45,866 nt of DNA from Parvimonas sp035282405. GTDB lineage: Bacteria; Bacillota; Clostridia; Tissierellales; Peptoniphilaceae. Positions 34,405 to 42,593 of this stretch are shown here, piece after piece. The notes beneath the pieces were generated by a model. That model saw only the letters and a list, made by a program, of their open reading frames with translations, did not search any database and was not told the DNA's origin. The first letter of the stretch is position 1. Each line of letters starts with the position of its first letter. Both the position numbers and the translations under genes were made by a program. Location: assembly GCF_035282405.1 (NCBI RefSeq), contig NZ_JAYKBP010000007.1, forward strand, positions 1 to 45,866. The letters are read 5' to 3'.

Positions 34405-35475
34405 ATGAAAAAAAGAAATCTAGTTTTGTTATTGGTTTCTGCATTGGTTTTATCTTCTTGTGGAAATACTGCAAAAAGAGCTGATGATAAAACTGCTACA
34501 AAAACTGATGATACAGGAGATAAACTGACTATTGGGAAAGTTGATTTAAAAGATCCTGATTTAGAAGAAAAGTGGAAAAAAGAACCAGCTTATGGAAGAA
34601 AGATAATTATAAACTTTGATGGAGGCCTTTGTGCTTCTACTTTAGGTGTAACTCACGCAAAGGGATATTTTGCAAAACAAGGATTAGAAACTCAAATTGT
34701 AAATAATCCAGAGCCTAAAGACGCTATTGCAACAGGAAAAATTGATGTTATGGTTGAACATATTTCAACATCTCTTATTCCAGCTGTGAATGGTTTAAAT
34801 ATAACTTTTACAAGAGCTGTAAATACAGGATGTAGAACTATGTTTGTTTTAAAAGATTCAGATATAAAGTCAACTAAAGATTTGGAAGGAAAAACAGTTG
34901 GTGTACATGGCGGAATTGGATCTGGAGATCATAATATAAGCCTTAGATTTTTTGCAAAGGATAATGTAGATCAAACTAAAGTTAAATTTAAACCGGTTGA
35001 AAGTACGGCTTTAATTCAAGCAATGAAAAATGGAGAAATACAGGCTTGTGTATTATCTGACCAATATGCAAAGGAATTTATTGATAAAGGAATAATTAGA
35101 CCAATTCGTTCAATAACTTGGGATGACGATTTTAAAATTGAACCTTGTTGTGTTCTTATTTTAAATAAAAAGTTTGTTGAAAAAAATCCTATTACAGCCG
35201 CAAAGATTACGGAGGCACATAGACAAGCTAGTGAATGGGTGGAAGATCACAAAGAGGAAACAGCTGATATTGTAAAGGCAAATAATTGGGGTTCTGGAGA
35301 TAGAGATACTGATATTTATTTTTTAAACGCTTATAGCTTCAGAGTTTCGGATGAACAAACTGAAAAGTCTCTTAATGATATAGTAAGAGACTACAAAAAA
35401 TTTGGACTGATAGATAAAAATAAAGAAGCGAAAGATATTTTACAAAATGTTTGGAAGCCAATTAATCAAAAATAA
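34405..35475 (+). CDS. ABC substrate-binding lipoprotein, SsuA/THI5-like, copy 1
   Basis: A 356-aa lipoprotein. The signal peptide ends at lipobox LSSC (Cys19), followed by a polar linker and a periplasmic-binding fold of the nitrate/sulfonate/thiamine-precursor (SsuA/NMT1-THI5) type. A GGLCASTLG ligand-side segment, the DVMVEHISTSLIPAVNG helix, a TGC motif and EPCCVL are shared with the paralogue at 35752. The start at 34405 is chosen because GGAG lies seven bases upstream; an ATG six codons earlier has no such site. It has its own promoter and terminator, separate from the rest of the transporter genes. The ligand is unknown; sulfonates, thiamine precursors and aromatics are known for the family. 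Confidence 0.85.
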   Translation: MKKRNLVLLLVSALVLSSCGNTAKRADDKTATKTDDTGDKLTIGKVDLKDPDLEEKWKKEPAYGRKIIINFDGGLCASTLGVTHAKGYFAKQGLETQIVNNPEPKDAIATGKIDVMVEHISTSLIPAVNGLNITFTRAVNTGCRTMFVLKDSDIKSTKDLEGKTVGVHGGIGSGDHNISLRFFAKDNVDQTKVKFKPVESTALIQAMKNGEIQACVLSDQYAKEFIDKGIIRPIRSITWDDDFKIEPCCVLILNKKFVEKNPITAAKITEAHRQASEWVEDHKEETADIVKANNWGSGDRDTDIYFLNAYSFRVSDEQTEKSLNDIVRDYKKFGLIDKNKEAKDILQNVWKPINQK

Positions 35476-35495
35476 ATTTTAATCATTATTGAGAG

Positions 35496-35523
35496 AAGAG
35501 TTATTTAGTTATAACTCTTTTTT
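35496..35523 (+). terminator. Terminator between the two binding-protein genes
   Basis: The 9-bp stem AAGAGTTAT/ATAACTCTT is followed by TTTTTT. It separates copy 1 from copy 2. Confidence 0.85.
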
Positions 35524-35633
35524 ATTATATAAAATGATATGTTAATAAGGTTCTTACTTATTAAGTAAAACTATTTCATAAAAATTACTAATAAATAGTC
35601 CTTTTACTATAAAAAATTAATATAGATAAATTG

Positions 35634-35661
35634 TTGACTTAATTATTTAAGATGTTATAAT
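35634..35661 (+). promoter_or_regulatory. Promoter of the second binding protein and transporter operon
   Basis: TTGACT, 16 bases and TATAAT. It is about 90 bases before the start. The -35 context (TTGACTTAA/TTGACTTAAT) resembles that of the copy 1 promoter. Confidence 0.75.
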
Positions 35662-35751
35662 TTATTTAGTCAAAAATATTTTAAATTATAAACAAGATTA
35701 TTACATAAATTAACAATATATTTTTGATGACTATTTATTTGGAGGATTTTT

Positions 35752-36834
35752 ATGAATAAAAAGGGAATTAGTTTACTGTTATTATCTGCAATGTTATTTA
35801 GTGTTTCCGGTTGTGGAAATACTGCTAAAAGAGCTGACAATAAACAAAGTACTGAAAAGAAAAAGGAAAATAGTGAAAATAAAACTACTATTGCAGATGT
35901 AGATTTAAATGATCCTGATTTAGAGGAAAAATGGAAAAAAGAGCCTCGTTATGGAACAAAAATTACTTTGGGCTATAATGGTGGACTTTGTACTTCCGGA
36001 TTAGGCATTGCACAAGTTAAAGGTTATTTAGCTAAACAGGGTTTAGAGGGCGAAATTAAAAATTTAAAATTATCTGTTGCAGATGCAATTGGTACAGGTA
36101 AGCTGGATGCGACTACAGATCATATTTCAACTTCAGTTGTACCTGCTGTAAATGGAACTAATATGGTATTTACAAGAGGGGCACATACAGGATGTAAATC
36201 CCTTTTTGTTTTAAAAGATTCTAACATTCAAAAAACAAGTGATTTAATTGGAAAAGAAGTTGCAATTCACGATGGAATAGGAGCTTCTGATCACAATATA
36301 GCTTTGAGATTTTTGTCTAGAGATAAGGTTGATTATTCAAAAGTTAAATTTAAAAACGTTGAAATTGCAGCAACTATTCAAGCTATGCAAAATGGAGAAA
36401 TTCAAGCTTCAATGTTTCCGGATCAATTTGCACAAAAATTTGTCGATGAGGGCATTCTAAGACCTATTCGTTCAATTACTACAGATGATGATTTTAAAGT
36501 TGAACCATGTTGTGTTCTTATTTTAAATAAAAAATTTGTTGAAGAAAACCCGATAACAGCAGCAAAACTTACTAAGGCTCATAAAGAAGCAAGTGATTGG
36601 ATTGAAGAAAATAAAAAAGAAGCTGCTCAGGTTATCAATCAAAATAATTGGGGTTCAGGAAATGTTAAATCTGATCAAAGATTTTTAGAAACTTATAATT
36701 TTAAAGTTACTGATGAAAGAACAGAAGAATCTTTGAAAGATGTTTTAAAAGATTATGCAGAGTTTAAGTTGATAAAAGCAGAGTCTAATTCAAAAGAAAC
36801 TTTGGCTGATATTTGGAGACCGATGAAGAAATAA
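35752..36834 (+). CDS. ABC substrate-binding lipoprotein, SsuA/THI5-like, copy 2
   Basis: A 360-aa paralogue of the 34405 protein, well over half identical by eye along the mature region. The lipobox is SGC (Cys22), followed by the same GNTAKRAD start of the mature protein. It shares the GGLC, TGC and EPCCVL cysteine motifs but has replaced the copy 1 QACVLSDQYAKEF segment with QASMFPDQFAQKF. It heads the permease-ATPase operon (12 bases before the permease). Two binding proteins for one permease suggest either two related ligands or high/low-affinity capture. This is inference. Confidence 0.87.
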   Translation: MNKKGISLLLLSAMLFSVSGCGNTAKRADNKQSTEKKKENSENKTTIADVDLNDPDLEEKWKKEPRYGTKITLGYNGGLCTSGLGIAQVKGYLAKQGLEGEIKNLKLSVADAIGTGKLDATTDHISTSVVPAVNGTNMVFTRGAHTGCKSLFVLKDSNIQKTSDLIGKEVAIHDGIGASDHNIALRFLSRDKVDYSKVKFKNVEIAATIQAMQNGEIQASMFPDQFAQKFVDEGILRPIRSITTDDDFKVEPCCVLILNKKFVEENPITAAKLTKAHKEASDWIEENKKEAAQVINQNNWGSGNVKSDQRFLETYNFKVTDERTEESLKDVLKDYAEFKLIKAESNSKETLADIWRPMKK

Positions 36835-36846
36835 TTTGGAGTAACT

Positions 36847-37866
36847 ATGAGTATAGATATAAAAAATTTAACAAAGGAACAGTTGAAGGAAATAGAGCAG
36901 AAACCAAAAAGTAATTTGTATAAAGTTTTTGATAGAATTATTATATTTCTGCCTGTAATAGCGATAATTTTAGCTTTATTAGAATTTTATTATGTTCCTA
37001 ATTATGGAGAAAATGGAATAACTGATGTTTATGGTATATTTTTGGGAGTGCAACTTGCTTTATTTTTAATTCTTGGGATATTATCATTTTTTATTAAAAG
37101 AGTTTATTATAAAATTAGACATATTGCTCCTCTTGCCACATTTGTTTACCTTTTGCTTATCTTATACGATTATGCAACCTTAAAGACAAATTCGCTTTTG
37201 CTACCTTATTTTCCTTGGGTGGATAATATTTTAAATGCGATGTTGACTGATAGAGCTTATTTACTAGACTGTATTAAAAATTCTTTGAAATTACTATTTA
37301 CAGGATATTTCTGGGGAGTTTTAATTGGTCTTATAACTGGTATTGCATGTGGTTATAGTAAAATTGTGAGCTATTGGATTTCTCCTTTTATGAAATTGTT
37401 AGGAGCAATTCCATCTATTACTTGGATACCAGTTATAATGGTATTTGCAAGTTCTCTTTTTAAAGGTGCTGTAATAGTAATTGCTCTTGGAGTTTGGTTT
37501 TCAGTTACAATGTCTAGTTATACAGGAATTAAAAATATTGATGTGGCTTATTATGAAGCTGCAAGGACATTGGGTGCTAGTGAAAGACAGTTAATCTTAA
37601 ATATAGCAATTCCATCAGCATTACCACATATTTTTCAAGGTTTAGTTATGGGGATGAGCACAGCCTGTGTATCACTCTTAGCTGCTGAAATGATAGGAGT
37701 TGAATCAGGACTTGGTTGGTATATAACTTGGCAAAGAGGCTGGGCGAAATTCTCTAATATGTATGGGGCAATAATTATAATTTGTATTATTTTTGTTATA
37801 GTAAATTTTGCTTTGGGATATATTAGAAAGAAAGTTCTTAAATGGCAAGAAGGGGTGATACAATAA
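36847..37866 (+). CDS. ABC transporter permease, SsuC/nitrate type
   Basis: A 339-aa membrane protein. The C-terminal part, about 130-330, is a six-helix permease with the EAA loop EAARTLGASERQLILNIAIP at about 237-256, which binds the ATPase. An extra N-terminal region of three predicted helices (about 30-115) precedes it; usual SsuC-type permeases are about 250-270 aa. The stop codon overlaps the ATPase start (TAATG), so translation is coupled. Confidence 0.9.
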   Translation: MSIDIKNLTKEQLKEIEQKPKSNLYKVFDRIIIFLPVIAIILALLEFYYVPNYGENGITDVYGIFLGVQLALFLILGILSFFIKRVYYKIRHIAPLATFVYLLLILYDYATLKTNSLLLPYFPWVDNILNAMLTDRAYLLDCIKNSLKLLFTGYFWGVLIGLITGIACGYSKIVSYWISPFMKLLGAIPSITWIPVIMVFASSLFKGAVIVIALGVWFSVTMSSYTGIKNIDVAYYEAARTLGASERQLILNIAIPSALPHIFQGLVMGMSTACVSLLAAEMIGVESGLGWYITWQRGWAKFSNMYGAIIIICIIFVIVNFALGYIRKKVLKWQEGVIQ

Positions 37867-38627
37867 TGGAAAAGAGAAAATTGGAATTAAAGAATGTTAC
37901 AAAGATTTTTCCTAATTTTGATAATAATGGTATCACTGAAGTTCTTCACGATATAAATTTAACTGTTGAAGAAGGAGAGTTTGTTTGTATAGTAGGTCCA
38001 TCTGGTTGTGGGAAATCTACTTTGCTGAGATTGGTTTCTGGATTAATTCCTGTAACTACAGGAGAACTTACTCTAAATGATAAAATAATTGAAGGAACTA
38101 ATGTTAATAGGGGGATGGTGTTTCAAAAACATACTTTGTTTCCTTGGTTGACACTTAGACAAAATGTAGAATTTAGTTTTAGAATGTCAGGTAAATTAAA
38201 GGAAAACAAAGAAAAAGTTGATAGATTTATTAATATTATAGGAATGGAAGATTTTCAAAATTTTTATCCACATCAACTTTCGGGAGGTATGGCGCAAAGA
38301 GTTGCACTCATAAGGACTATGATAACTGAACCAGAAGTTTTCTTGCTTGATGAACCTTTGGGGGCTTTAGATGCCTTTACAAGAATGAATATTCAACATG
38401 AACTTATAGAAATGTGGAAAAGTAATAAAAATATGATGTTTATGCTTGTAACTCATGATGTGGATGAAGCAATTTATCTTGGAACCAGAGTTATTGTTAT
38501 GGCTCCAAGACCCGGAGTTATAAAGGAAGATATAAAGATAGATATGGAATATCCTAGAAATAGAAATAGTGATGAATTTATTAAGCATAGAAAACATATT
38601 TTAGATGTTTTGAATTTTACAACTTAA
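37866..38627 (+). CDS. ABC transporter ATPase, SsuB/TauB type
   Basis: A 253-aa ATPase. The P-loop GPSGCGKST is at about 44-52, MVFQKHTLFPWLTLRQNV is the Q-loop region, HQLSGGMAQR the signature, VFLLDEPLGALD the Walker B and THDVDEA the switch His. This is the usual pattern of nitrate/sulfonate importers. The start at 37866 is chosen over an in-frame ATG at 37842 because AAGGGGTG sits about nine bases upstream and it gives the TAATG overlap with the permease. Confidence 0.93.
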   Translation: MEKRKLELKNVTKIFPNFDNNGITEVLHDINLTVEEGEFVCIVGPSGCGKSTLLRLVSGLIPVTTGELTLNDKIIEGTNVNRGMVFQKHTLFPWLTLRQNVEFSFRMSGKLKENKEKVDRFINIIGMEDFQNFYPHQLSGGMAQRVALIRTMITEPEVFLLDEPLGALDAFTRMNIQHELIEMWKSNKNMMFMLVTHDVDEAIYLGTRVIVMAPRPGVIKEDIKIDMEYPRNRNSDEFIKHRKHILDVLNFTT

Positions 38628-38677
38628 GATAAGCTGTTTTTAATATTGACGATAGTTTAATTATGTAATGTTCCCTA

Positions 38678-38722
38678 TAAGTAAAAGAGATGAGTTCATC
38701 GGTAACTTGTCTTTTTTACTTA
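38678..38722 (+). terminator. Terminator of the importer operon
   Basis: A nearly continuous 19-bp stem from TAAGTAAAAGAGATGAGTT to AACTTGTCTTTTTTACTTA, with a few wobbles and a 7-nt loop. The right arm contains TTTTTT, so termination is likely. Confidence 0.7.
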
Positions 38723-38770
38723 TAATAGATTTTACTTATGAATAATGATTATTTAATAAGAAAAAATGAT

Positions 38771-38799
38771 TTAACATTTTAAAGATAATAATATATAAT
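38771..38799 (+). promoter_or_regulatory. Promoter of the double-cubane protein operon
   Basis: TTAACA, 17 bases and TATAAT. It is about 40 bases before the start. A separate promoter means the reductase genes need not be expressed with the importer. Confidence 0.65.
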
Positions 38800-38839
38800 C
38801 TAATTATAGGTGTTTTTTTGATAGTTGAAAGGAGAAAAA

Positions 38840-40006
38840 ATGAAAGACCATAATAATTTTAAACTTCCTAGTAATTTTGATGATTTTAATGAAACCAGAA
38901 AAAATGGTTTTTTAAAGATGAAAGAATTGAAAGAATCTGGGCAAAAGGTCGCTGGTATTTTTTGTACATATACTCCTCAAGAAGTTATTTATGCAGGAGG
39001 ACTTATTCCAGTAAGCTTATGTGCCACAACTGAAGATTCCATAAAATATGCCGAAAGAGATTTGCCTAAAAATCTTTGTCCCCTTATAAAATCGAGTTAT
39101 GGTTTTGCTGTAAGTGATACCTGTCCGTATTTTTATTTTTCTGACATTGTAATAGGAGAAACAACTTGTGATGGAAAGAAAAAAATGTATGAGCTTATGG
39201 GAGACTTCAAAGATGTTCATGTTATGCAATTACCTCAAAATAATAATGATGAGCTATCTTTGAAACTTTGGACTAATGAAATTTACAAATTAAAAAGAAA
39301 AATAGAAGAAACTTTTGATGTTGAAATAACAGAAGAAAAATTATGGGATGCCATAAAAATAGGAAATCAAGAAAGAAGAAATTTAAGAAAATTTTTTGAA
39401 CTTGGAAAGCTAAATCCATCACCTTTAAGTGGAGTAACAATGAGCGGAACCCAAGATGCCTTTGGTTTTAATTTTAATAGAGAAGAAAAAAATAAAAGTC
39501 TTGTTGAAAAGACACAAGAACTTTATGAAATGTGGGAAAAAGAACTTAAAGGTAAAAAAAGTGATAGACCAAGAATTTTAATTACAGGTTGTCCGGTAGG
39601 TGGTATTCGTGAAAAAATATTGACTAAAATAGAAGAAGCTGGAGCTGATATTGTAGTCTATGAAAATTGTTCAGGAGTTCGTGAAAAGCTCGAACTAATT
39701 GATGAAACTATTGACAATCCAATTGATGCAATTGCTAAAAAATATCTTAATTTAAGTTGTTCGGTTATGTCGCCTAACGAAAAAAGGTTTAAGGATTTGG
39801 ATATGCTGATAGATGAATATCAAGTTGATGCAGTTATTGAAATTGTACTTCAAGCTTGTCATACCTTTGCTGTAGAATCTACAAAGGTTAAAAAATTTGT
39901 AACAGAGAAAAAGGGGAAACCTTATATGTATATAGAATCTGACTATTCTATGACTGATGTCGGACAGGTTTCAACTAGAATTGAAGCATTTTTGGAGATG
40001 ATATAA
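38840..40006 (+). CDS. 2-hydroxyacyl-CoA dehydratase-family protein, double-cubane (YjiM) type
   Basis: A 388-aa protein of the HgdB/FldC/YjiM family. Cysteines at 42, 61, 80, 95, 110, 251, 277, 307 and 340 are spread as in double-cubane [8Fe-9S] cluster proteins. Motifs include GIFCTYTPQEVIYAGGLIP, DTCPYFYF, TTCDGKKKMYE and ITGCPVGG. Only one large subunit is encoded, together with an activator. This is the two-component layout of YjiM/YjiL and of the ATP-dependent double-cubane reductases, rather than a two-subunit dehydratase. It probably reduces an unknown small molecule at very low potential. The start at 38840 follows AAAGGAG by six bases; a TTG five codons earlier would cover that site. 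It shares a one-base TAATG overlap with the activator. Confidence 0.85.
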   Translation: MKDHNNFKLPSNFDDFNETRKNGFLKMKELKESGQKVAGIFCTYTPQEVIYAGGLIPVSLCATTEDSIKYAERDLPKNLCPLIKSSYGFAVSDTCPYFYFSDIVIGETTCDGKKKMYELMGDFKDVHVMQLPQNNNDELSLKLWTNEIYKLKRKIEETFDVEITEEKLWDAIKIGNQERRNLRKFFELGKLNPSPLSGVTMSGTQDAFGFNFNREEKNKSLVEKTQELYEMWEKELKGKKSDRPRILITGCPVGGIREKILTKIEEAGADIVVYENCSGVREKLELIDETIDNPIDAIAKKYLNLSCSVMSPNEKRFKDLDMLIDEYQVDAVIEIVLQACHTFAVESTKVKKFVTEKKGKPYMYIESDYSMTDVGQVSTRIEAFLEMI

Positions 40007-40761
40007 TGAATATAGGAATAGATATAGGATCAACAGCTTCTAAAGTGGTTGTTTATGATAAAGACAAAGATAAAATACTTTATAAAATATTGATGCCATC
40101 AGGTTGGAATAGCAAAGAAACTTCTGGAGAAATTTATAAAAAATTAGTTGAAAATGGGTTTGATGTAGATAATTCATATGTAGTAGCAACTGGTTATGGT
40201 AGAGTATCGGTTCCGTATGCGGATAGGGTTGTTACAGAAATTACAACTCATTCAAAAGGGGCAATGTATTTGTTGAAAAGAGATTGTGATGTTATTGATA
40301 TTGGTGGACAGGATACGAAGATTATAAATATATCTAATGGTTTGGTCAGTGATTTTATAATGAATGATAAATGCTCTGCTGGGACTGGAAAGTTTTTGGA
40401 AGTTATGAGTAATAGACTTGGAGTTAGCTTGGACGAGATGTTTGAGTTATCCAAAATAGGGACGCCAATACCTATAAGCTCAACTTGTACAGTTTTTGCT
40501 GAATCAGAGATTATTTCACTTATGGGTCAAGGACGTGCTAAAGAGGATATTGCTAGCGGAGTTGTTCATTCAATAGCAAATAAAGTTGTAGGACAAACAA
40601 GAAAATTTAGAAATGAAGCTGATTTATACTTTTTAACAGGAGGATTTTCAAACAATCCTTATATGGTAGAACTTTTGGAAAAACTATTGGGGAAAAAAGT
40701 AGAAACTCATGAATTAGGCAGATTTGCAGGAGCGTTAGGTGCTTCACTTATGGGAAAATAA
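40006..40761 (+). CDS. ASKHA-fold ATP-dependent activator of the double-cubane protein (YjiL/HgdC type)
   Basis: A 251-aa protein. The ATP site of the acetate/sugar kinase-Hsp70-actin fold is visible as IGIDIGSTASKVVV at the N-terminus and DIGGQDTKII at about 98-107. Cys123 in NDKCSAGTGKF and Cys161 in SSTCTVFAESEI are the pair that, in a homodimer, hold one [4Fe-4S] cluster. It hydrolyses ATP to push electrons into the partner protein. It overlaps the partner gene by one base. Its stop codon is followed at once by the 66-bp repeats, with no terminator between them. Confidence 0.92.
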   Translation: MNIGIDIGSTASKVVVYDKDKDKILYKILMPSGWNSKETSGEIYKKLVENGFDVDNSYVVATGYGRVSVPYADRVVTEITTHSKGAMYLLKRDCDVIDIGGQDTKIINISNGLVSDFIMNDKCSAGTGKFLEVMSNRLGVSLDEMFELSKIGTPIPISSTCTVFAESEIISLMGQGRAKEDIASGVVHSIANKVVGQTRKFRNEADLYFLTGGFSNNPYMVELLEKLLGKKVETHELGRFAGALGASLMGK

Positions 40762-40959
40762 GAACCCTACCCTTCCACGATGCTTCACATCGGGCGGGTA
40801 CCCGGGAACCTTGTTGCTTCGCAATAAGAACCCCACCCTTCCACGATGCTTCACATCGGGCGGGTACCCGGGACCCTTGTTGCTTCGCAATAAGAACTCC
40901 ACCCTTCCACGATGCTTCGCATCGGGTGGGTACCCGGGACCCTTGTTACTTTGTAATAA
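40762..40959 (+). repeat. Three tandem 66-bp GC-rich repeats
   Basis: Units start at 40762, 40828 and 40894 and begin at the activator stop codon. Each contains hairpin arms CGATG/CATCG, CCACCC/GGGTGG-type arms, the CCCGGG and GGTACC palindromes, and TTGTTGC-TTC-GCAATAA. In unit 3 the last hairpin has changed to TTGTTAC-TTT-GTAATAA, with both arms altered so pairing is kept. The GC content is much higher than in the surroundings. The repeats have no spacers, so this is not a CRISPR array. Open frames through them exist only because 66 is divisible by three. Confidence 0.9.
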
Positions 40960-41004
40960 AAAACAAAAAGTAGCCAATGTGCTACTTTCAGACTGAAGAC
41001 AAAG

Positions 41005-41034
41005 GTGTCAATGATAAAACATTGGCACTTTTTT
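41005..41034 (+). terminator. Inward-facing terminator at the left IS end
   Basis: The 9-bp stem GTGTCAATG/CATTGGCAC with loop ATAAAA is followed by TTTTTT. It would stop outside transcripts before they reach the transposase gene. An upstream segment GCCAATGT (40973-40980) could pair with ACATTGGC and compete with this stem. Confidence 0.75.
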
Positions 41035-41087
41035 AGTGGAGAAAAGAGAGAAAAAGTAGTATAATAATACAAAAGGAGATGTTAAAA

Positions 41088-42515
41088 ATGCTACATAAGA
41101 ATGATGAAAATAGAGTAAATCAAGTACAAATGGTAAGTATAGATTCTTTAGTTCCAGAGAGTCATCTTTTAAGGAAAATAGATGAAACAATAGATTTTTC
41201 CTTTATTTATGATTTAATAGAAGATAAATATTGTTTAGATAATGGTAAACCAAGTATAGATCCAATAGTACTTTTTAAAATAATATTTTTAAAATACATT
41301 TTTGGGATAAAAAGTATGCGTGAAACAATAAGAGAAATAGAGGTAAATGTAGCATACAGATGGTTTTTAGGATATGATTTTTATGATAAGATACCACATT
41401 TTACAACATATGGACAAAATTACAAGAGAAGATTTAAGGAAACAGATATATTTGAAAAGATATTTGTAAATATATTAAGTCAAGCAGAGAAACAAGGCTT
41501 TGTAGATGAAAAGATACAATTTGTAGATTCAACACATGTAAAAGCACATGCAAATAGACATAAGAATATAGAAGTAAAGATAGAAAAGAAAGCAAAGAAG
41601 TATCATAGTCAATTAAATGAAGAGATAAAGAAAGATAGAGAATTAAAAGGGAAGAAGGAATTAAGTCCCACCAATAGAACGGAAGTAGTAAAGAAGGTAG
41701 AAAGCACAACAGATAAAGAAAGTGGATTATTCCATAAGGGAGAACATAAAGAGGTTTTTGCATATAGTGTACAAACAAGTTGTGATAAAAACGGCTGGGT
41801 GTTAGCTTGTAGAAGTTATGCAGGAAATTTACATGATAGTGAAACATTTATGGATTTTTACGAAAAGGACTTAAAGAAATTCGAGGTAAGAAAAATAGTA
41901 ATGGATGGAGGATATAAAACACCGGCAATAGCAAAGATGTTGATAGATGATAAGATACAACCTGTATTACCATACACAAGGTCAAAAGGAAAGAGAAAAG
42001 AAGGATTTTATCCAAGAGATTATGTATATGATGAATATTATGATTGTTACATCTGCCCAGAAAATGAGATAATAAAATATAGTACGACGACAAGAGAAGG
42101 ATATAGAGAGTATAAAAGTGATAGGAAAAAATGTAGTAAGTGTAAGAATTTAGATAAGTGTACAGAAAGCAAAAACAAACAAAAAGTAATAACAAGACAT
42201 ATATGGAAGAATTACTTAGAAGAATGTGAAGAATACAGATATACAAAAAGAGGAAAAGAAGAATATAAGAGAAGAAAAGAGACAATAGAAAGAACATTCG
42301 GAACGGTAAAAGAATATCATGGATTTAGATATACAAATGAGAAAGGGAAAGCAAAAATGCAAATAAAAGCTCTCCTAACTTTTGCGTGTCTAAATATGAA
42401 GAAATTAGCAAATATGATGAGTAGATTAGGTAGAAAGAGACCTAATTTTTTAATTTTTAAGGAAATTTATAAAAAATTTAAGATTTTAACAAAATTTCAG
42501 ATGATTTTTAATTAA
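41088..42515 (+). CDS. IS1182-family transposase
   Basis: A 475-aa intact DDE transposase. Asp147 in QFVDSTHVKAH, Asp273 in IVMDGGYKTPA and Glu401 in ETIERTFGTVKEYHG are the catalytic triad. The N-terminal DUF772-type segment (about 20-110) is followed by the core, and a cysteine group at about 320-358 (CYIC, CSKCKNLDKC) resembles a zinc ribbon. The start at 41088 has AAGGAG ten bases upstream; an ATG three codons earlier sits too close to that site. A -10 TATAAT lies at 41060-41065 with a weak -35. It appears capable of transposition. Confidence 0.93.
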   Translation: MLHKNDENRVNQVQMVSIDSLVPESHLLRKIDETIDFSFIYDLIEDKYCLDNGKPSIDPIVLFKIIFLKYIFGIKSMRETIREIEVNVAYRWFLGYDFYDKIPHFTTYGQNYKRRFKETDIFEKIFVNILSQAEKQGFVDEKIQFVDSTHVKAHANRHKNIEVKIEKKAKKYHSQLNEEIKKDRELKGKKELSPTNRTEVVKKVESTTDKESGLFHKGEHKEVFAYSVQTSCDKNGWVLACRSYAGNLHDSETFMDFYEKDLKKFEVRKIVMDGGYKTPAIAKMLIDDKIQPVLPYTRSKGKRKEGFYPRDYVYDEYYDCYICPENEIIKYSTTTREGYREYKSDRKKCSKCKNLDKCTESKNKQKVITRHIWKNYLEECEEYRYTKRGKEEYKRRKETIERTFGTVKEYHGFRYTNEKGKAKMQIKALLTFACLNMKKLANMMSRLGRKRPNFLIFKEIYKKFKILTKFQMIFN

Positions 42516-42535
42516 AAACAAAAATACATAAAAAA

Positions 42536-42567
42536 AGCACAGACAAAATTTATGCTTTGTCTGCGCT
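42536..42567 (-). terminator. Inward-facing terminator at the right IS end
   Basis: The stem AGCACAGACAAA/TTTGTCTGCGCT (one mismatch) is followed on the minus strand by TTTTTTT. It would stop transcripts entering the IS from the right, mirroring the left-end terminator. Confidence 0.75.
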
Positions 42568-42593
42568 CTGAAGAAAGCCATAAGCTTTCTTTT

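Larger units (their letters stand above)
40966..42593 (+). mobile_element. Intact IS1182-family insertion sequence
   Basis: About 1.63 kb with one complete transposase. Both ends have the same layout read inward: a hairpin (AAAGTAGC/GCTACTTT on the left, AGAAAGC/GCTTTCT on the right), a TTCAGA-like joint, AGACAAAG, and an inward-facing terminator. The outer boundaries are estimated from where this end similarity stops. No target duplication could be read. The left end touches the 66-bp repeat array. Confidence 0.82.

Noticed and set aside
38840..40761. Classical 2-hydroxyglutaryl-CoA dehydratase
   Set aside because: Only one large subunit is encoded with the activator and no CoA-transferase is nearby. 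The double-cubane YjiM/YjiL layout fits better.
40762..40959. CRISPR array
   Set aside because: The three units abut without spacers and no cas genes are present.
40739..40996. Open frames on both strands through the GC-rich repeats, with repeated NPTLPRCFTSGGYPG-type peptides
   Set aside because: They exist because the unit is 66 bp and lacks stops. There is no ribosome binding site, and the base changes keep hairpins rather than protein sequence.
41434..42297. Long antisense frames inside the transposase gene
   Set aside because: They are low-complexity shadows of a lysine-rich coding strand without ribosome binding sites.
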